A program made the position numbers and the translations under genes. Shown here one piece after another: positions 8,681 to 16,337 of a DNA stretch of 34,177 nt. Location of the stretch: assembly GCA_016870615.1 (NCBI GenBank), contig VGAZ01000009.1, positions 1 to 34,177 on the forward strand, given 5' to 3'. The notes beneath the pieces were generated by a model. The model ran no database searches. It was not told the origin of the DNA and saw only the letters and a list, made by a program, of their open reading frames with translations. The stretch is from Actinomycetota bacterium. Its GTDB lineage: Bacteria; Actinomycetota; Humimicrobiia; Humimicrobiales; Humimicrobiaceae. Position 1 is the stretch's first letter. Every line of letters starts with the position of its first letter.

Positions 8681-9445
8681 TTAGCAGGCATATCTTTTAT
8701 AAAACTCTTCAATTATACCTTTTAAATGGCTGTCAAGTTTATCCCTTGCCTGCTTCTTTAGGCTGCCGGGCACGCCATAATATGCTTCAGAAATACCACC
8801 CACCATGCAGGCAACTGTGTCTGAATCACCGCCGAGTGCTATAGCTTTTTTTATGGCATCTTCAAAACTGTCCGATTCAAGGAATGCCTTTATTGCCTGC
8901 GGGACGCTTCCCTGGCATGTCTCATCAAAACTATAATTAGCCTTGATTTCATCAAGATTAAAACTTAGGTCATAACCAAGATCTTCTGCGGTTTTTTTTA
9001 TGCTGTCTTTATCTTTTTTTTGCCTTGCAGTAAAAATGCATGCTGCAATTGCCTGAGCCCCCCTTATTCCCTCCGGGTGGTTGTGAGTACACTCTGCGCT
9101 TTTTTTTGCCACATCAAGAACTGTCTGCATGTCACTATATGCAAAGCCAACCGGGCTTACACGCATTGCTGAGCCATTTCCATAACTGTTGTAGGGCTCA
9201 AGACTTTCAGATATGCCCCACTGATTAAACATTGCACCGTATCCCCTTCCGGGATACTTTTTGTAATAGTTTTTATAATATGTTGCAAAATCACCCTTGT
9301 TTAAAATACAGTCGGCAGTGGCAACCGTCATGACAGTGTCATCGGTGAAGAATGAATTGTCCGGCATTAATTCAAAGTCTTCAGTCTTTATATTATCAAA
9401 CTCATATATAGAGCCTCCAATGTCACCTATTATTGCACCTAGCAT
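8681..9445 (-). CDS. ADP-ribosylglycohydrolase family protein
   Basis: 254 residues. The metal-binding motifs of the DraG-like fold (PF03747) are present: FTDDTVMT at 33-40 and GGDSDT at 205-210, plus GNGSAMR (about 89-95) and the HNHPEG stretch (121-126). These enzymes use two Mg2+ ions to remove ADP-ribose from proteins or small molecules. The substrate here is unknown. It starts eight bases after the stop of the flavin reductase-like gene on the same strand, so the two are very likely one operon. No nitrogenase, ADP-ribosyltransferase or NAD-related gene is nearby to suggest the target. The motifs are complete, so an active enzyme is expected. Confidence 0.92.
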   Translation of the reverse strand: MLGAIIGDIGGSIYEFDNIKTEDFELMPDNSFFTDDTVMTVATADCILNKGDFATYYKNYYKKYPGRGYGAMFNQWGISESLEPYNSYGNGSAMRVSPVGFAYSDMQTVLDVAKKSAECTHNHPEGIRGAQAIAACIFTARQKKDKDSIKKTAEDLGYDLSFNLDEIKANYSFDETCQGSVPQAIKAFLESDSFEDAIKKAIALGGDSDTVACMVGGISEAYYGVPGSLKKQARDKLDSHLKGIIEEFYKRYAC

Positions 9446-9453
9446 ATATTTTC

Positions 9454-10311
9454 CTATTTCCTTTTCTTATTATACTCATCCAGCAGCTGCGGAGTTATTA
9501 CTTTTACCCCTTCTTCAACGGCTCTTTTGCTTATAGATTCAAGAACGCGCTTTAAAAATATCCTGGGCACCTTTACAAGTTTCTCATATGCGGCATCTTC
9601 CCATTTTAAATCATATGGCATTCGCTGTACCTGGTATATTATGCTGTTTATATCTATGCCCTTATCTGATGGTATGGGCTCCTTGTATGGCTTTCTGTGC
9701 GATGCAAACCAGAAATATTTACTGTCCCTGTAGCCATAATCAATGGGCAAACCCGGGAACCTGCCATTACCATTTGTCAGCGCTTGCCTCCATTTCTTCT
9801 TCATAATAATATTTTCAATAACCAGGAGGAAATGACTTTCTTCGCTGCTTCCCCTGTAGGAAAAAACCCCAGGGTCATCTTCCCACATGCATTCCATTAC
9901 TGCAGCTGCTTCTCCTATTATTTCTGGATAAGAAATATCTTTTTCTTTTTCAGTACGCATTGATGGAAGAAGCGTGAATATGCTTTCTTTTAGTTTTTCA
10001 TCAGTGGTCTGCCCCGGATAACCAAGCCTAACAGCATTGGCAAGATGGCTTTTTTTATCAATTATAAAATTCAGGGAAGCAAGCTTGCTTCGCCTTATGT
10101 TAACTGCGGTATTGCTGTCAGCTCTGGAAATCAGCATCATTGCACGGCGACCTGCTATGCCAAATGGAAAGCAAAGCGAATAGGGACCTATATTTGTCCT
10201 GCCGTCTTCAGATACGGTGGTAACCAAAACCACCGGCATTGGGTAAAAAAAACTTGTCTGGTAAAAATTATCCAGTACTGTTACCTGCTCAAATCTGTCC
10301 TGCATTTTCAT
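9454..10311 (-). CDS. flavin reductase-like (FMN-binding) protein
   Basis: 285 residues with start ATG 10311, chosen because AAAGGA lies just upstream. The frame could extend to 10368, but no such site precedes that start. The N-terminal half (about 18-170 in this numbering) matches the flavin reductase-like FMN-binding split-barrel (PF01613): PMPVVLVTTVSEDGRTNIGPYSL, a phosphate-binding NIRRSKLASLNF region and YPEIIGEAAAVMECMWE. The extra C-terminal region (about 190-285) is less familiar. Family members bind FMN and act as flavoredoxins or NAD(P)H:flavin reductases. The electron partner cannot be told. It is upstream of, and probably co-transcribed with, the ADP-ribosylglycohydrolase gene. 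Confidence 0.85.
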   Translation of the reverse strand: MKMQDRFEQVTVLDNFYQTSFFYPMPVVLVTTVSEDGRTNIGPYSLCFPFGIAGRRAMMLISRADSNTAVNIRRSKLASLNFIIDKKSHLANAVRLGYPGQTTDEKLKESIFTLLPSMRTEKEKDISYPEIIGEAAAVMECMWEDDPGVFSYRGSSEESHFLLVIENIIMKKKWRQALTNGNGRFPGLPIDYGYRDSKYFWFASHRKPYKEPIPSDKGIDINSIIYQVQRMPYDLKWEDAAYEKLVKVPRIFLKRVLESISKRAVEEGVKVITPQLLDEYNKKRK

Positions 10312-10349
10312 AACAATTCCTTTCACATCGCTTAAGGCGTAAAACATTT

Positions 10350-10429
10350 TGAAAAAAGGGTAAAACAATGCGCCATAATGCCGGGGCCGTGGGCTCAGGC
10401 CACTACCGTATTTATTTTAGCATCTTTTT
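10350..10429 (+). pseudogene. 3' end fragment of an exonuclease III (xth) gene
   Basis: This stretch is a diverged copy of the last 25-30 codons of the intact xth gene 1.56 kb downstream. A 24-base block (10359-10382) is identical to 11919-11942. Homology continues, degraded, to the stop codon: the fragment reads KRVKQCAIMPGPWAQATTVF where intact xth has KMVKQCAIMPEVMGSDHCPV. The catalytic Asp-His is destroyed by small indels. Nothing upstream of 10350 resembles the rest of the gene. It directly abuts the truncated toxin gene. Confidence 0.75.
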
Positions 10430-10431
10430 AA

Positions 10432-10701
10432 AAAAATATTATACTTTTAAGAGAATTCGGCCCAAATCCTTGAAGACCTTATGTCGATACTTGGAAAAAA
10501 AGCCGGCATAAAAATATGAAAGAACTAAGAATAAAGAATAAAAATAGATTGTTCAGGATTTTGTTTATCTTTGATCCGGAGAGAAAAGCTGTTCTTTTAA
10601 ATGGAGGGGATAAATGTGGTGATAGAAATTTTTATGATAAAATGATCTCGCTTGCTGATGACTTATATGATAAATATCTAAGCTTAAGGAATGTACCGTG
10701 A
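10432..10701 (+). pseudogene. truncated HigB/RelE-type toxin (Gp49-like)
   Basis: In one frame this reads LLREFGPNP, a TGA stop (10471-10473), then RPYVDTWKKSRHKNMKELRI and on through FDPERKAVLLNGGDKCGD to the stop at 10701. That is the conserved sequence of phage-derived Gp49-like/HigB toxins (PF05973), which are ribosome-dependent mRNA nucleases of about 110 residues. Roughly 35 N-terminal codons are missing, replaced by the xth fragment and an AT-rich junction, and one codon is a stop. An ATG at 10516 could still give a 61-residue C-terminal piece, but activity is unlikely. The last bases overlap the antitoxin start (GTGA), the normal toxin-antitoxin gene arrangement. Confidence 0.8.
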
Positions 10702-11012
10702 ATAATAATAAAGATTTTATTAATGAATTAGAATCAACCCTTTCCAAAGATAGAATTAAAAATGCCAGAAAAAAAGCTGAAAAAGAAATACTTCAAATCA
10801 AGCTTGCTGAAATAAGAAAAAAATTTGGTATCAGGCAGGAAGATATTAAATCATTTTCCCAGTCGGGAGTTTCCAAGCTGGAATCCCGAAAGGATTTAAA
10901 GATTTCAACATTAATACAGTATCTTGAAAATCTTGGTTTAGGTGTGGAAATAAAAGTTTACCCGAAAAATAAAAAAATGAAGAATTCAGAAATAATCTTA
11001 TTAAAAGCATAA
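10698..11012 (+). CDS. XRE-family antitoxin (HigA-like)
   Basis: 104 residues, GTG start at 10698 overlapping the toxin stop by four bases. A helix-turn-helix of the Cro/C1 type spans about residues 37-75 (AEIRKKFGIRQEDI ... SGVSKLESRKDLKISTL). The order toxin then antitoxin and the SKLE.RKDL.ISTL motif are typical of HigBA and RelE-XRE pairs. Such antitoxins neutralise the toxin and repress their own promoter. Since the toxin is broken, this appears to be an orphan antitoxin that may persist as an immunity gene against a related toxin or as a regulator. The frame itself looks undamaged. Confidence 0.8.
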   Translation: MNNNKDFINELESTLSKDRIKNARKKAEKEILQIKLAEIRKKFGIRQEDIKSFSQSGVSKLESRKDLKISTLIQYLENLGLGVEIKVYPKNKKMKNSEIILLKA

Positions 11013-11196
11013 GGCTTTAATCTTTTCTCCACTTTTAATTTCCAGTCCCAAGTCAAAATGCGCCATAATGCTGTTGTGTTTTTGCCTTGCGGTAAACTTA
11101 AATAGCAATATCTGGCATTTATTAATAATTCAGGTATTATTTCATAAAACAAAAATATAGATTTAGCGCCAGTAAATATTTCAATAAAAACATTTC

Positions 11197-11994
11197 ATGT
11201 ATATGAAAATAAAACAAATAAATAAACCTGTAAAAATAGTTTCCTGGAATGTAAATGGCCTTCGCGCAATTTATAAAAAAGGGTTTGAAGGTTTTATCAG
11301 GCAGAATGATTTTGATATAGTGTGCCTCCAGGAAATAAAAGTACATAATGATAATATCCCTGGAGAGCTAAAGTCAATTGGAAAATACTTATCATATTTT
11401 TCATGCGCGCTTCGGCCAGGCTACAGCGGAGTGGCAACTTATACAAAAATGGCCCCGCAAAATACAGGTTACGGGTTTGGCATAAAGCGCTTTGATGATG
11501 AAGGCAGGGTGCTGTGGGTTGAATATAAAGATTTTATTCTTTTTAACACATATATGCCAAACGGGGGCAGGGATAAGATAAGGCTTTCATATAAACTGGA
11601 CTTCTATTATGAATTCCTTAATTACCTTAAAAGCCTTTTAAAAGCCGGGAAAAATATCATAGTTGCAGGCGATGTAAATACCGCACATAAGCCAATAGAT
11701 CTTGCAAGACCAAAGCAGAATGAAAATAATACAGGTTTTTTGCCTGAGGAAAGGGAATGGATAGACAGGCTGCTTGATGCAGGATTTCTTGATGCATTCC
11801 GGGTATTTAACAACAAACCGGACAATTATACATGGTGGGATTACAAGACAGGAGCAAGGCAAAGAAATGTCGGCTGGAGGATAGATTATTTTTTCATAAG
11901 CCAGGGGCTGAAAAAAATGGTAAAACAATGCGCCATAATGCCAGAGGTGATGGGATCAGATCACTGCCCGGTGTTTCTTGAATTAAGCAGTTAA
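11197..11994 (+). CDS. xth: exodeoxyribonuclease III (AP endonuclease)
   Basis: 265 residues; ATG 11203 is an equally possible start and no good ribosome binding site separates them. Motifs of the exonuclease III family are all present: VSWNVNGLRA (15-24), LQEIKV with metal ligand Glu46, GDVNTAHKPIDLARPK with Asp159 and Asn161, the WWDYKTGARQRNVGWRIDYFF block (213-233), and GSDHCPV with catalytic Asp255-His256. The enzyme cuts DNA at abasic sites and degrades 3' ends in base excision repair. It is complete. Upstream lie the toxin-antitoxin remnant and a damaged copy of its own 3' end. Confidence 0.95.
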   Translation: MYMKIKQINKPVKIVSWNVNGLRAIYKKGFEGFIRQNDFDIVCLQEIKVHNDNIPGELKSIGKYLSYFSCALRPGYSGVATYTKMAPQNTGYGFGIKRFDDEGRVLWVEYKDFILFNTYMPNGGRDKIRLSYKLDFYYEFLNYLKSLLKAGKNIIVAGDVNTAHKPIDLARPKQNENNTGFLPEEREWIDRLLDAGFLDAFRVFNNKPDNYTWWDYKTGARQRNVGWRIDYFFISQGLKKMVKQCAIMPEVMGSDHCPVFLELSS

Positions 11995-12138
11995 AACAAT
12001 ATCCTGTCAAGTAATTAAAATTTATCAAAATTACCTTAGTCGTTAAGCTAAACTATCAAATAATATTATAAATAAAATATATTAAAAAATTTTCATTGCA
12101 AGATCCCTGGTTATTTATTGGAGGTACCAAAAAATTAA

Positions 12139-12585
12139 TCATAATAGTGAAACCGTGATTTCCTGTCCGCTTTTTGTTTCCCTTAATTTTTCTATTATGC
12201 CTGCAAAATCATTATCGGCGGCAATTTTTCCCACTACAGTAACAGGGCTTGCTGCCCTGGGTTTTTCACTGCTGCTTGCAGGAGTTTTGCCAAAAAAAAT
12301 ACAAAAAGCGCTGCCTGGGGGCCAGAACGCCACTGTGCCAATGTCAACTTCTTCAACACCGTTTTCTATATCTGCATTTACAGGGATACTGAAGTAAATT
12401 TCATCACCCCACCTGTTTATTTTTGAGCATACTGGAAGGGATTTAATTAATTTTTCTGCTGTTTTGGTTTCATTAAGATGGACCTGAAAATTAAATTTTC
12501 CTGTAGATATATTTATTATCTTTTGGGTGCCTCCATCTTCTCCTGTCTGGGATGATATTTTATTTTTCCCCTGTTTCTTTAACAT
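12139..12585 (-). CDS. cyclophilin-like fold protein (TM1367 type)
   Basis: 148 residues. From residue 20 on it matches the cyclophilin-like family (PF04126, TM1367 type): IINISTGKFNFQVHLNETKT, LIKSLPV, RWGDEIYFSIPV, DIGTVAFWPPGSAFCIFFG and AASPVTVVGKI. These proteins share the cyclophilin barrel but usually lack the peptidyl-prolyl isomerase catalytic residues; their ligand is unknown. The first 20 residues are polar and not part of the domain. The start ATG at 12585 has only a distant purine-rich AGGGAAAA upstream, so a later start remains possible. It appears to be transcribed alone. Confidence 0.85.
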   Translation of the reverse strand: MLKKQGKNKISSQTGEDGGTQKIINISTGKFNFQVHLNETKTAEKLIKSLPVCSKINRWGDEIYFSIPVNADIENGVEEVDIGTVAFWPPGSAFCIFFGKTPASSSEKPRAASPVTVVGKIAADNDFAGIIEKLRETKSGQEITVSLL

Positions 12586-12749
12586 ATTTATTATTTTCCC
12601 TTTCGCTTAGCCCAAGGCACAAAATAATCTTAAAAAAATAAACACTCACTTAATTTCCACAATTTCTTTTATGCTTTTCCTTTTTTATGAAATCATGGCC
12701 CGGTTTTTATTCCATCAAATCTTTTTTCAGGTATTAATACTTCATTTTT

Positions 12750-12968
12750 TTAGCAGACTGCTCCATGTGATAATCTCCTCACTACCTCCTTATCAATCTT
12801 TTCCTCACTCCAGTCTTGATGCAGGTCACGCAGATAGGCTGCCAGTTGCTTCCTGGCAAAATTCCACATATTAAATGCTATTTCAAGCCTATGCTGGGGT
12901 TTTTTTGCCTTTAAAACCGCAATAACCTGGTCATCTAAAACTTCGATATTCCTTATATGTGTACCCAT
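12750..12968 (-). CDS. small conserved helical protein (RRLSHGAV family), function unknown
   Basis: 72 residues with start ATG 12968. The in-frame GTG at 12980 is itself inside the GAGGTGAGG ribosome binding site, so the downstream ATG is preferred. The sequence is helical, with IEVLDDQVIAVLKAKKP, MWNFARKQLAAYLR and a C-terminal VVRRLSHGAV. I recognise it as a conserved small protein without characterised function, which to my recollection often accompanies a nucleotidyltransferase gene. No such partner is present here: the next 164 bases toward 12586 hold no frame. Its overall plan (R....M...AR.......L..E....V..R..G) resembles the small protein at 17288-17524. Confidence 0.7.
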   Translation of the reverse strand: MGTHIRNIEVLDDQVIAVLKAKKPQHRLEIAFNMWNFARKQLAAYLRDLHQDWSEEKIDKEVVRRLSHGAVC

Positions 12969-13359
12969 TCTTTGCCTCACCTCAAAACCGGCTTATTTAT
13001 TTTTCCCGGATTTATTGGCATTTTTAAATATAATAAATAACATCTTAAATTAAAACACTTTTGACTATGTACCAATAAAACAAATATATTTTATATTCCA
13101 GGCTAAATGATGATTTAATAATATAATACCATTGCTGTAAATAGTGTCAAAAAACACTCTCTGGGAAAATCTTCACTGGAACTGCCACGAATATGTAGTT
13201 TCCTTCAAGAACCTTTACTTGCTGTGACAGTTAAAATTTATTCCATTAATACTGTTTTATATTAATTATTATTACTATAAAATGTAAGCAGATAAATAGT
13301 TCTTTGTTTTATTTTTAACAAATTCAAAACTTTGATTTTAATCGGAGGTTAGAATTTAT
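12969..13359. other. 391-base intergenic region
   Basis: An AT-rich divergent spacer between the small helical protein (minus) and the hexulose-phosphate synthase (plus). It contains no open frame of note. Two weak inverted repeats are visible: AGTGT/ACACT with a six-base loop near 13144-13156, and AACTGCCAC (13180-13188) with GTGACAGTT (13224-13232), eight of nine pairs with a 35-base loop. Neither matches a riboswitch class I know. A GGAGG ribosome binding site sits before the ATG at 13360. Confidence 0.5.
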
Positions 13360-14175
13360 ATGCACAAGGGAAAAAAGGATCAAATGTCTTTACCGCCTAT
13401 ACAGATTGCTTTAGATGTGCTTGATTTGCCCAGGGCGATTAAAATAGCAGAAGAAGCTGTAAATGGTATACTTGCAGAAACTGGCGATAAATCCAGGGCC
13501 TGGATTGAAATCGGAACTCCCCTTATAAAATCTGAAGGAATGAATGCAGTCCGTGAAATGAGGAAAAAATTCCCCGGTTCAATAATATGCGCTGACATGA
13601 AAACTATAGATGCCGGGGCTGCTGAAATTGAAATGGCAGCAAAAGCCGGTGCCAATATAGTTTTTATTCTTGGTTGCTCGCCTGATTCATGTATCAGTGA
13701 GTCGGTTCTTTCTGCAGAAAAATATGGTGTAGAAATTGCTGCAGATATGCTATCAGTAGCTGATCCAGTAAAGCGTGCAGTTGAATTGGAAGAAATGGGT
13801 GTGGACATAATCAATATACACGTTGGCCTTGACCAGCAGGTATTGGGAATAAAACCTATCAGTCTTGTCAAAGACATTGCAAAAGCAATATCAGGCAAAG
13901 CTAAAATATCCGTTGCCGGAGGCTTAAACAGTGAAACTTCCGTACTGGCATGGGAAGCTGGCGCTGATATAATTATTCTTGGCGGTTCACTTTATAAAGC
14001 TGCCAGGCCAGATGAATCAGTCCGGAAAATAATCCAGTCCTTAAAAACCAAAAAACCCATAATCAGCAAAGAATTTGTTAAATTCGGGCCGGAACAAATC
14101 AAAGATGCTTTTATGAAATTAAGCACATCCAATATCAGTGACGCCATGCATCGTACTGGCGAGCTGTGTGTCTAA
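13360..14175 (+). CDS. 3-hexulose-6-phosphate synthase domain (5' part of a split HPS-RraA gene)
   Basis: 271 residues; GGAGG lies upstream of ATG 13360, while ATG 13384 (MSLPPIQIALD) has its own AAAAGGAT and could be the actual start. The TIM-barrel of the OMP decarboxylase/HPS superfamily is complete: IQIALDVLDLPRA, EIGTPLIKSEG, CADMKTIDAGAAEIEMAAKAG with the catalytic Asp-x-Lys, DIINIHVG, and ISVAGGLN...ADIIILGG. HPS condenses formaldehyde with ribulose 5-phosphate, or runs in reverse to supply pentoses. After the barrel the protein continues with KFGPEQIKDAFMKLSTSNIS, which is the start of an RraA-like domain, then stops. The rest of that domain is in another frame immediately downstream. 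No phosphohexuloisomerase gene is in the window. Confidence 0.9.
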   Translation: MHKGKKDQMSLPPIQIALDVLDLPRAIKIAEEAVNGILAETGDKSRAWIEIGTPLIKSEGMNAVREMRKKFPGSIICADMKTIDAGAAEIEMAAKAGANIVFILGCSPDSCISESVLSAEKYGVEIAADMLSVADPVKRAVELEEMGVDIINIHVGLDQQVLGIKPISLVKDIAKAISGKAKISVAGGLNSETSVLAWEAGADIIILGGSLYKAARPDESVRKIIQSLKTKKPIISKEFVKFGPEQIKDAFMKLSTSNISDAMHRTGELCV

Positions 14176-14717
14176 AACCTGTATGGGTAGGGGAACCCGG
14201 CGAGCTGAAATTTGCCGGAACAGCCGTAACGGTAAGGACTTATAATGGGGATTGGAGCGCACCGGTGCAGGCAATCGATCATGCAGGGCCCGGAGATGTC
14301 ATAGTTATTGATGCCTGCGGGGGCGATATCGCAGTATGGGGAGAGCTTGCAACACATAGCTGCCTTGTTAAAAAAATAGCTGCGGCAGTCATTGATGGAG
14401 CTGTGCGCGATATAGATGATATACGCAGGCTTAAGTTTCCTGTTTTTGCGCGATATTTTACGCCAACCGCAGGAGAGCCTAAAGGCTTTGGAGAAATTAA
14501 TACACCCATTAAAATAAGCGGCAGGAAAATCGAGCCCGGGGACTGGATTATCGGTGATGAAAGCGGCATCATTGTAGTACCCCGCCATAATGCCCTTGAG
14601 ATAGCAAACCGGGCTATTGATGTGCTTGAGAAAGAAAACCGGATACGGGAGGAGATAAAACGCGGCTCAACTTTGGGCCAGACTGTATATCTTCAAAAAT
14701 GGGATATTAAGAAGTGA
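14166..14717 (+). CDS. RraA-like domain (3' part of a split HPS-RraA gene)
   Basis: 183 residues from GTG 14166, in a different frame from the preceding gene and overlapping it by ten bases. It contains KFAGTAVTVRT, DVIVIDACGGDIAVWGELAT, VIDGAVRDIDDIRRLKFPVFAR, GEPKGFGEINTPI and GDWIIGDESGIIVVP. This is the RraA fold (PF03737) as found fused to HPS in bifunctional proteins of archaea and bacteria. Its first helix (STSNISDAMH) is encoded in the upstream frame, so the split cuts through the domain. GTG 14166 has only a poor GGCGAG upstream. A single ancestral protein of about 450 residues is the likeliest origin; whether the frameshift is real, programmed or an assembly error is open. Confidence 0.85.
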   Translation: MCLKPVWVGEPGELKFAGTAVTVRTYNGDWSAPVQAIDHAGPGDVIVIDACGGDIAVWGELATHSCLVKKIAAAVIDGAVRDIDDIRRLKFPVFARYFTPTAGEPKGFGEINTPIKISGRKIEPGDWIIGDESGIIVVPRHNALEIANRAIDVLEKENRIREEIKRGSTLGQTVYLQKWDIKK

Positions 14718-14789
14718 GCCCATTGTTCCCATGCCCTTAAAATGCATTAGAATAATACTGCCTGGTTTTTATAACTTTTAGCTGTCTTT

Positions 14790-16190
14790 TTATAGATTAC
14801 CGTTATCCGCCTGCTTGACTTTAAGCAGCATTCCCTCAATAGATACTATGTCAACAACAGAATCTTTTTTTATCACTTTTCCATCAAAGGATTCTGCTTT
14901 CCATATCTCTCCATGAGTTTTTATCATTCCTGCTGGGTTTAAATCTTCAATTGCTACCCCTGTTGTTTTGATCATGCCGGCAGTCCCTGTTACAGGCTTA
15001 TTTCTGTGCGCCTTATATACTGCCCTGATTACTATTATCAGGAAAGCTGAAATTGATACGGAAATACCAATTATCAGGCCCCGAGCTATTTGCAGATACG
15101 GCGCTGCAGTATCAATAAGTATAAATGAACCTATTATCATAGAAGCCACTCCTGCTATTGATAATATGCCCCCAAGGGCTAATTTTAAATCAAGGACAAA
15201 AAGAATAATTGCAGCTATTATTAATGCAAGACCTGCATAGTTTGTTGGAAGAATGCTGAATGAATAAAAACCAAGTATTATAAATATAACGCCAAGAGCG
15301 CCTGATATGCCCAGGCCGGGTTGTGAGAATTCATATATTATGCCAAGAAGGCCCAGGGTAAAAAGTATATAAGCTATATTAGGATTTATCAGGACATGCA
15401 GGAACCTGGAAACAAAACCCATCTCCAATGTTCTTGATGTGTAGTTAGTGCCGGAAAGCTCAAAAGCATTACCCTGCTTTTTTATAATTGCGCCATCTAT
15501 CTTTTTTATAAGCTCATCAGTATCAGAAGAAATATTATTTATAACGTTTAATTCAAGAGCCTGGGCAGATGTAATTGATACGCTTTGCCTTATTGCTTCT
15601 TCGGCCCAAACGGCATTCCGGCCGTTTAGGTTCGCAAGGTTTTTTATAAATGATACAGAATCATTGACTATTTTATCCATCTGCTCTTCTGTTACGCCCT
15701 GGTCGCTTCCAAGTGTTACGGGATGAGCTGCGCCTATGCTTGCATTCGGGCTCATGGAAGCAATATCGCTTGCATAAACAATAAAAACACCTGCTGAGGC
15801 AGCTCTTGCGCCCTCCGGATATACCAGGGTAATTACTGGTATTGGAGTACTTATCATATTAAGAGCAATTTCCCTCATGGATGTTTCAAGTCCCCCCGGA
15901 GTGTCAATAAGCATAATAAGCGCGGCCTGTTCCTTTTGTGCCTCTGCAAGGGATTTCTCAATATAGTTAGATATGACCGGATTAATAATACCTTCAATTT
16001 TACAGATAATATATTTATTTATTTCTTTTACATTCCCAGGGTCCTGCATGTCTGCATTATTTTGAAGATTATCATCTCCATATAAGCCGGAGGGCAGCAA
16101 AGCAGAAAACATCAATAGCAGCACTGCACCAAATATCAATGATAGAATAGAAGCGCTTATGAATTTTTTACCTTTTATCTTAAATGGCAT
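14790..16190 (-). CDS. NfeD family membrane serine protease (ClpP class)
   Basis: 466 residues from ATG 16190. The frame opens further upstream with a TTG, but 16190 gives a clean signal peptide (basic MPFKIKGKK, then a hydrophobic run to about residue 38). Residues about 57-240 form a ClpP/SppA-like protease domain with DTPGGLETSM (96-105) and ARAASAGVFI, whose Ser132 is the expected nucleophile. Four to five transmembrane helices and a C-terminal NfeD OB-fold domain follow. Long-form NfeD proteins cleave membrane-associated substrates such as stomatin, and a stomatin/SPFH gene is often adjacent, but none is present here. A TATAAT-like hexamer lies 20-25 bases upstream of the start on the minus strand. 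Confidence 0.9.
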   Translation of the reverse strand: MPFKIKGKKFISASILSLIFGAVLLLMFSALLPSGLYGDDNLQNNADMQDPGNVKEINKYIICKIEGIINPVISNYIEKSLAEAQKEQAALIMLIDTPGGLETSMREIALNMISTPIPVITLVYPEGARAASAGVFIVYASDIASMSPNASIGAAHPVTLGSDQGVTEEQMDKIVNDSVSFIKNLANLNGRNAVWAEEAIRQSVSITSAQALELNVINNISSDTDELIKKIDGAIIKKQGNAFELSGTNYTSRTLEMGFVSRFLHVLINPNIAYILFTLGLLGIIYEFSQPGLGISGALGVIFIILGFYSFSILPTNYAGLALIIAAIILFVLDLKLALGGILSIAGVASMIIGSFILIDTAAPYLQIARGLIIGISVSISAFLIIVIRAVYKAHRNKPVTGTAGMIKTTGVAIEDLNPAGMIKTHGEIWKAESFDGKVIKKDSVVDIVSIEGMLLKVKQADNGNL

Positions 16191-16296
16191 TTTAAAATCC
16201 GCTATAATATTATATTTATTACTTTTGATTAATAATCTTACCAGTATTGCCCGTGTTTGCAAAACCTGTAATTATTTTTCAGGGGCTTTTGAGAGT

Positions 16297-16320
16297 AAAG
16301 GATTTTAAAAGTAATCCTTT
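16297..16320. terminator. possible hairpin terminator
   Basis: A perfect eight-base inverted repeat (AAAGGATT and AATCCTTT) with an eight-base loop lies between the HEPN gene and nfeD. On the plus strand it is followed by TTTTAATAATT-like sequence. For the minus-strand genes here the following bases are not T-rich, so its role as a terminator of the HEPN transcript is uncertain. Confidence 0.35.
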
Positions 16321-16337
16321 TAATAATTAACAAGTAA

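Noticed and set aside
11013-11152. Minus-strand frame after the antitoxin gene that could be a further small gene.
   Set aside because: No ribosome binding site and no family resemblance; it is probably noise around the repeat copy at 11057-11071.
12586-12749. Possible nucleotidyltransferase partner downstream of the small helical protein.
   Set aside because: All minus-strand frames are interrupted by stops and no GS/DxD motif appears.
13144-13232. Riboswitch or structured leader before the hexulose-phosphate synthase gene.
   Set aside because: Only weak long-loop inverted repeats are visible and no known riboswitch motif fits.
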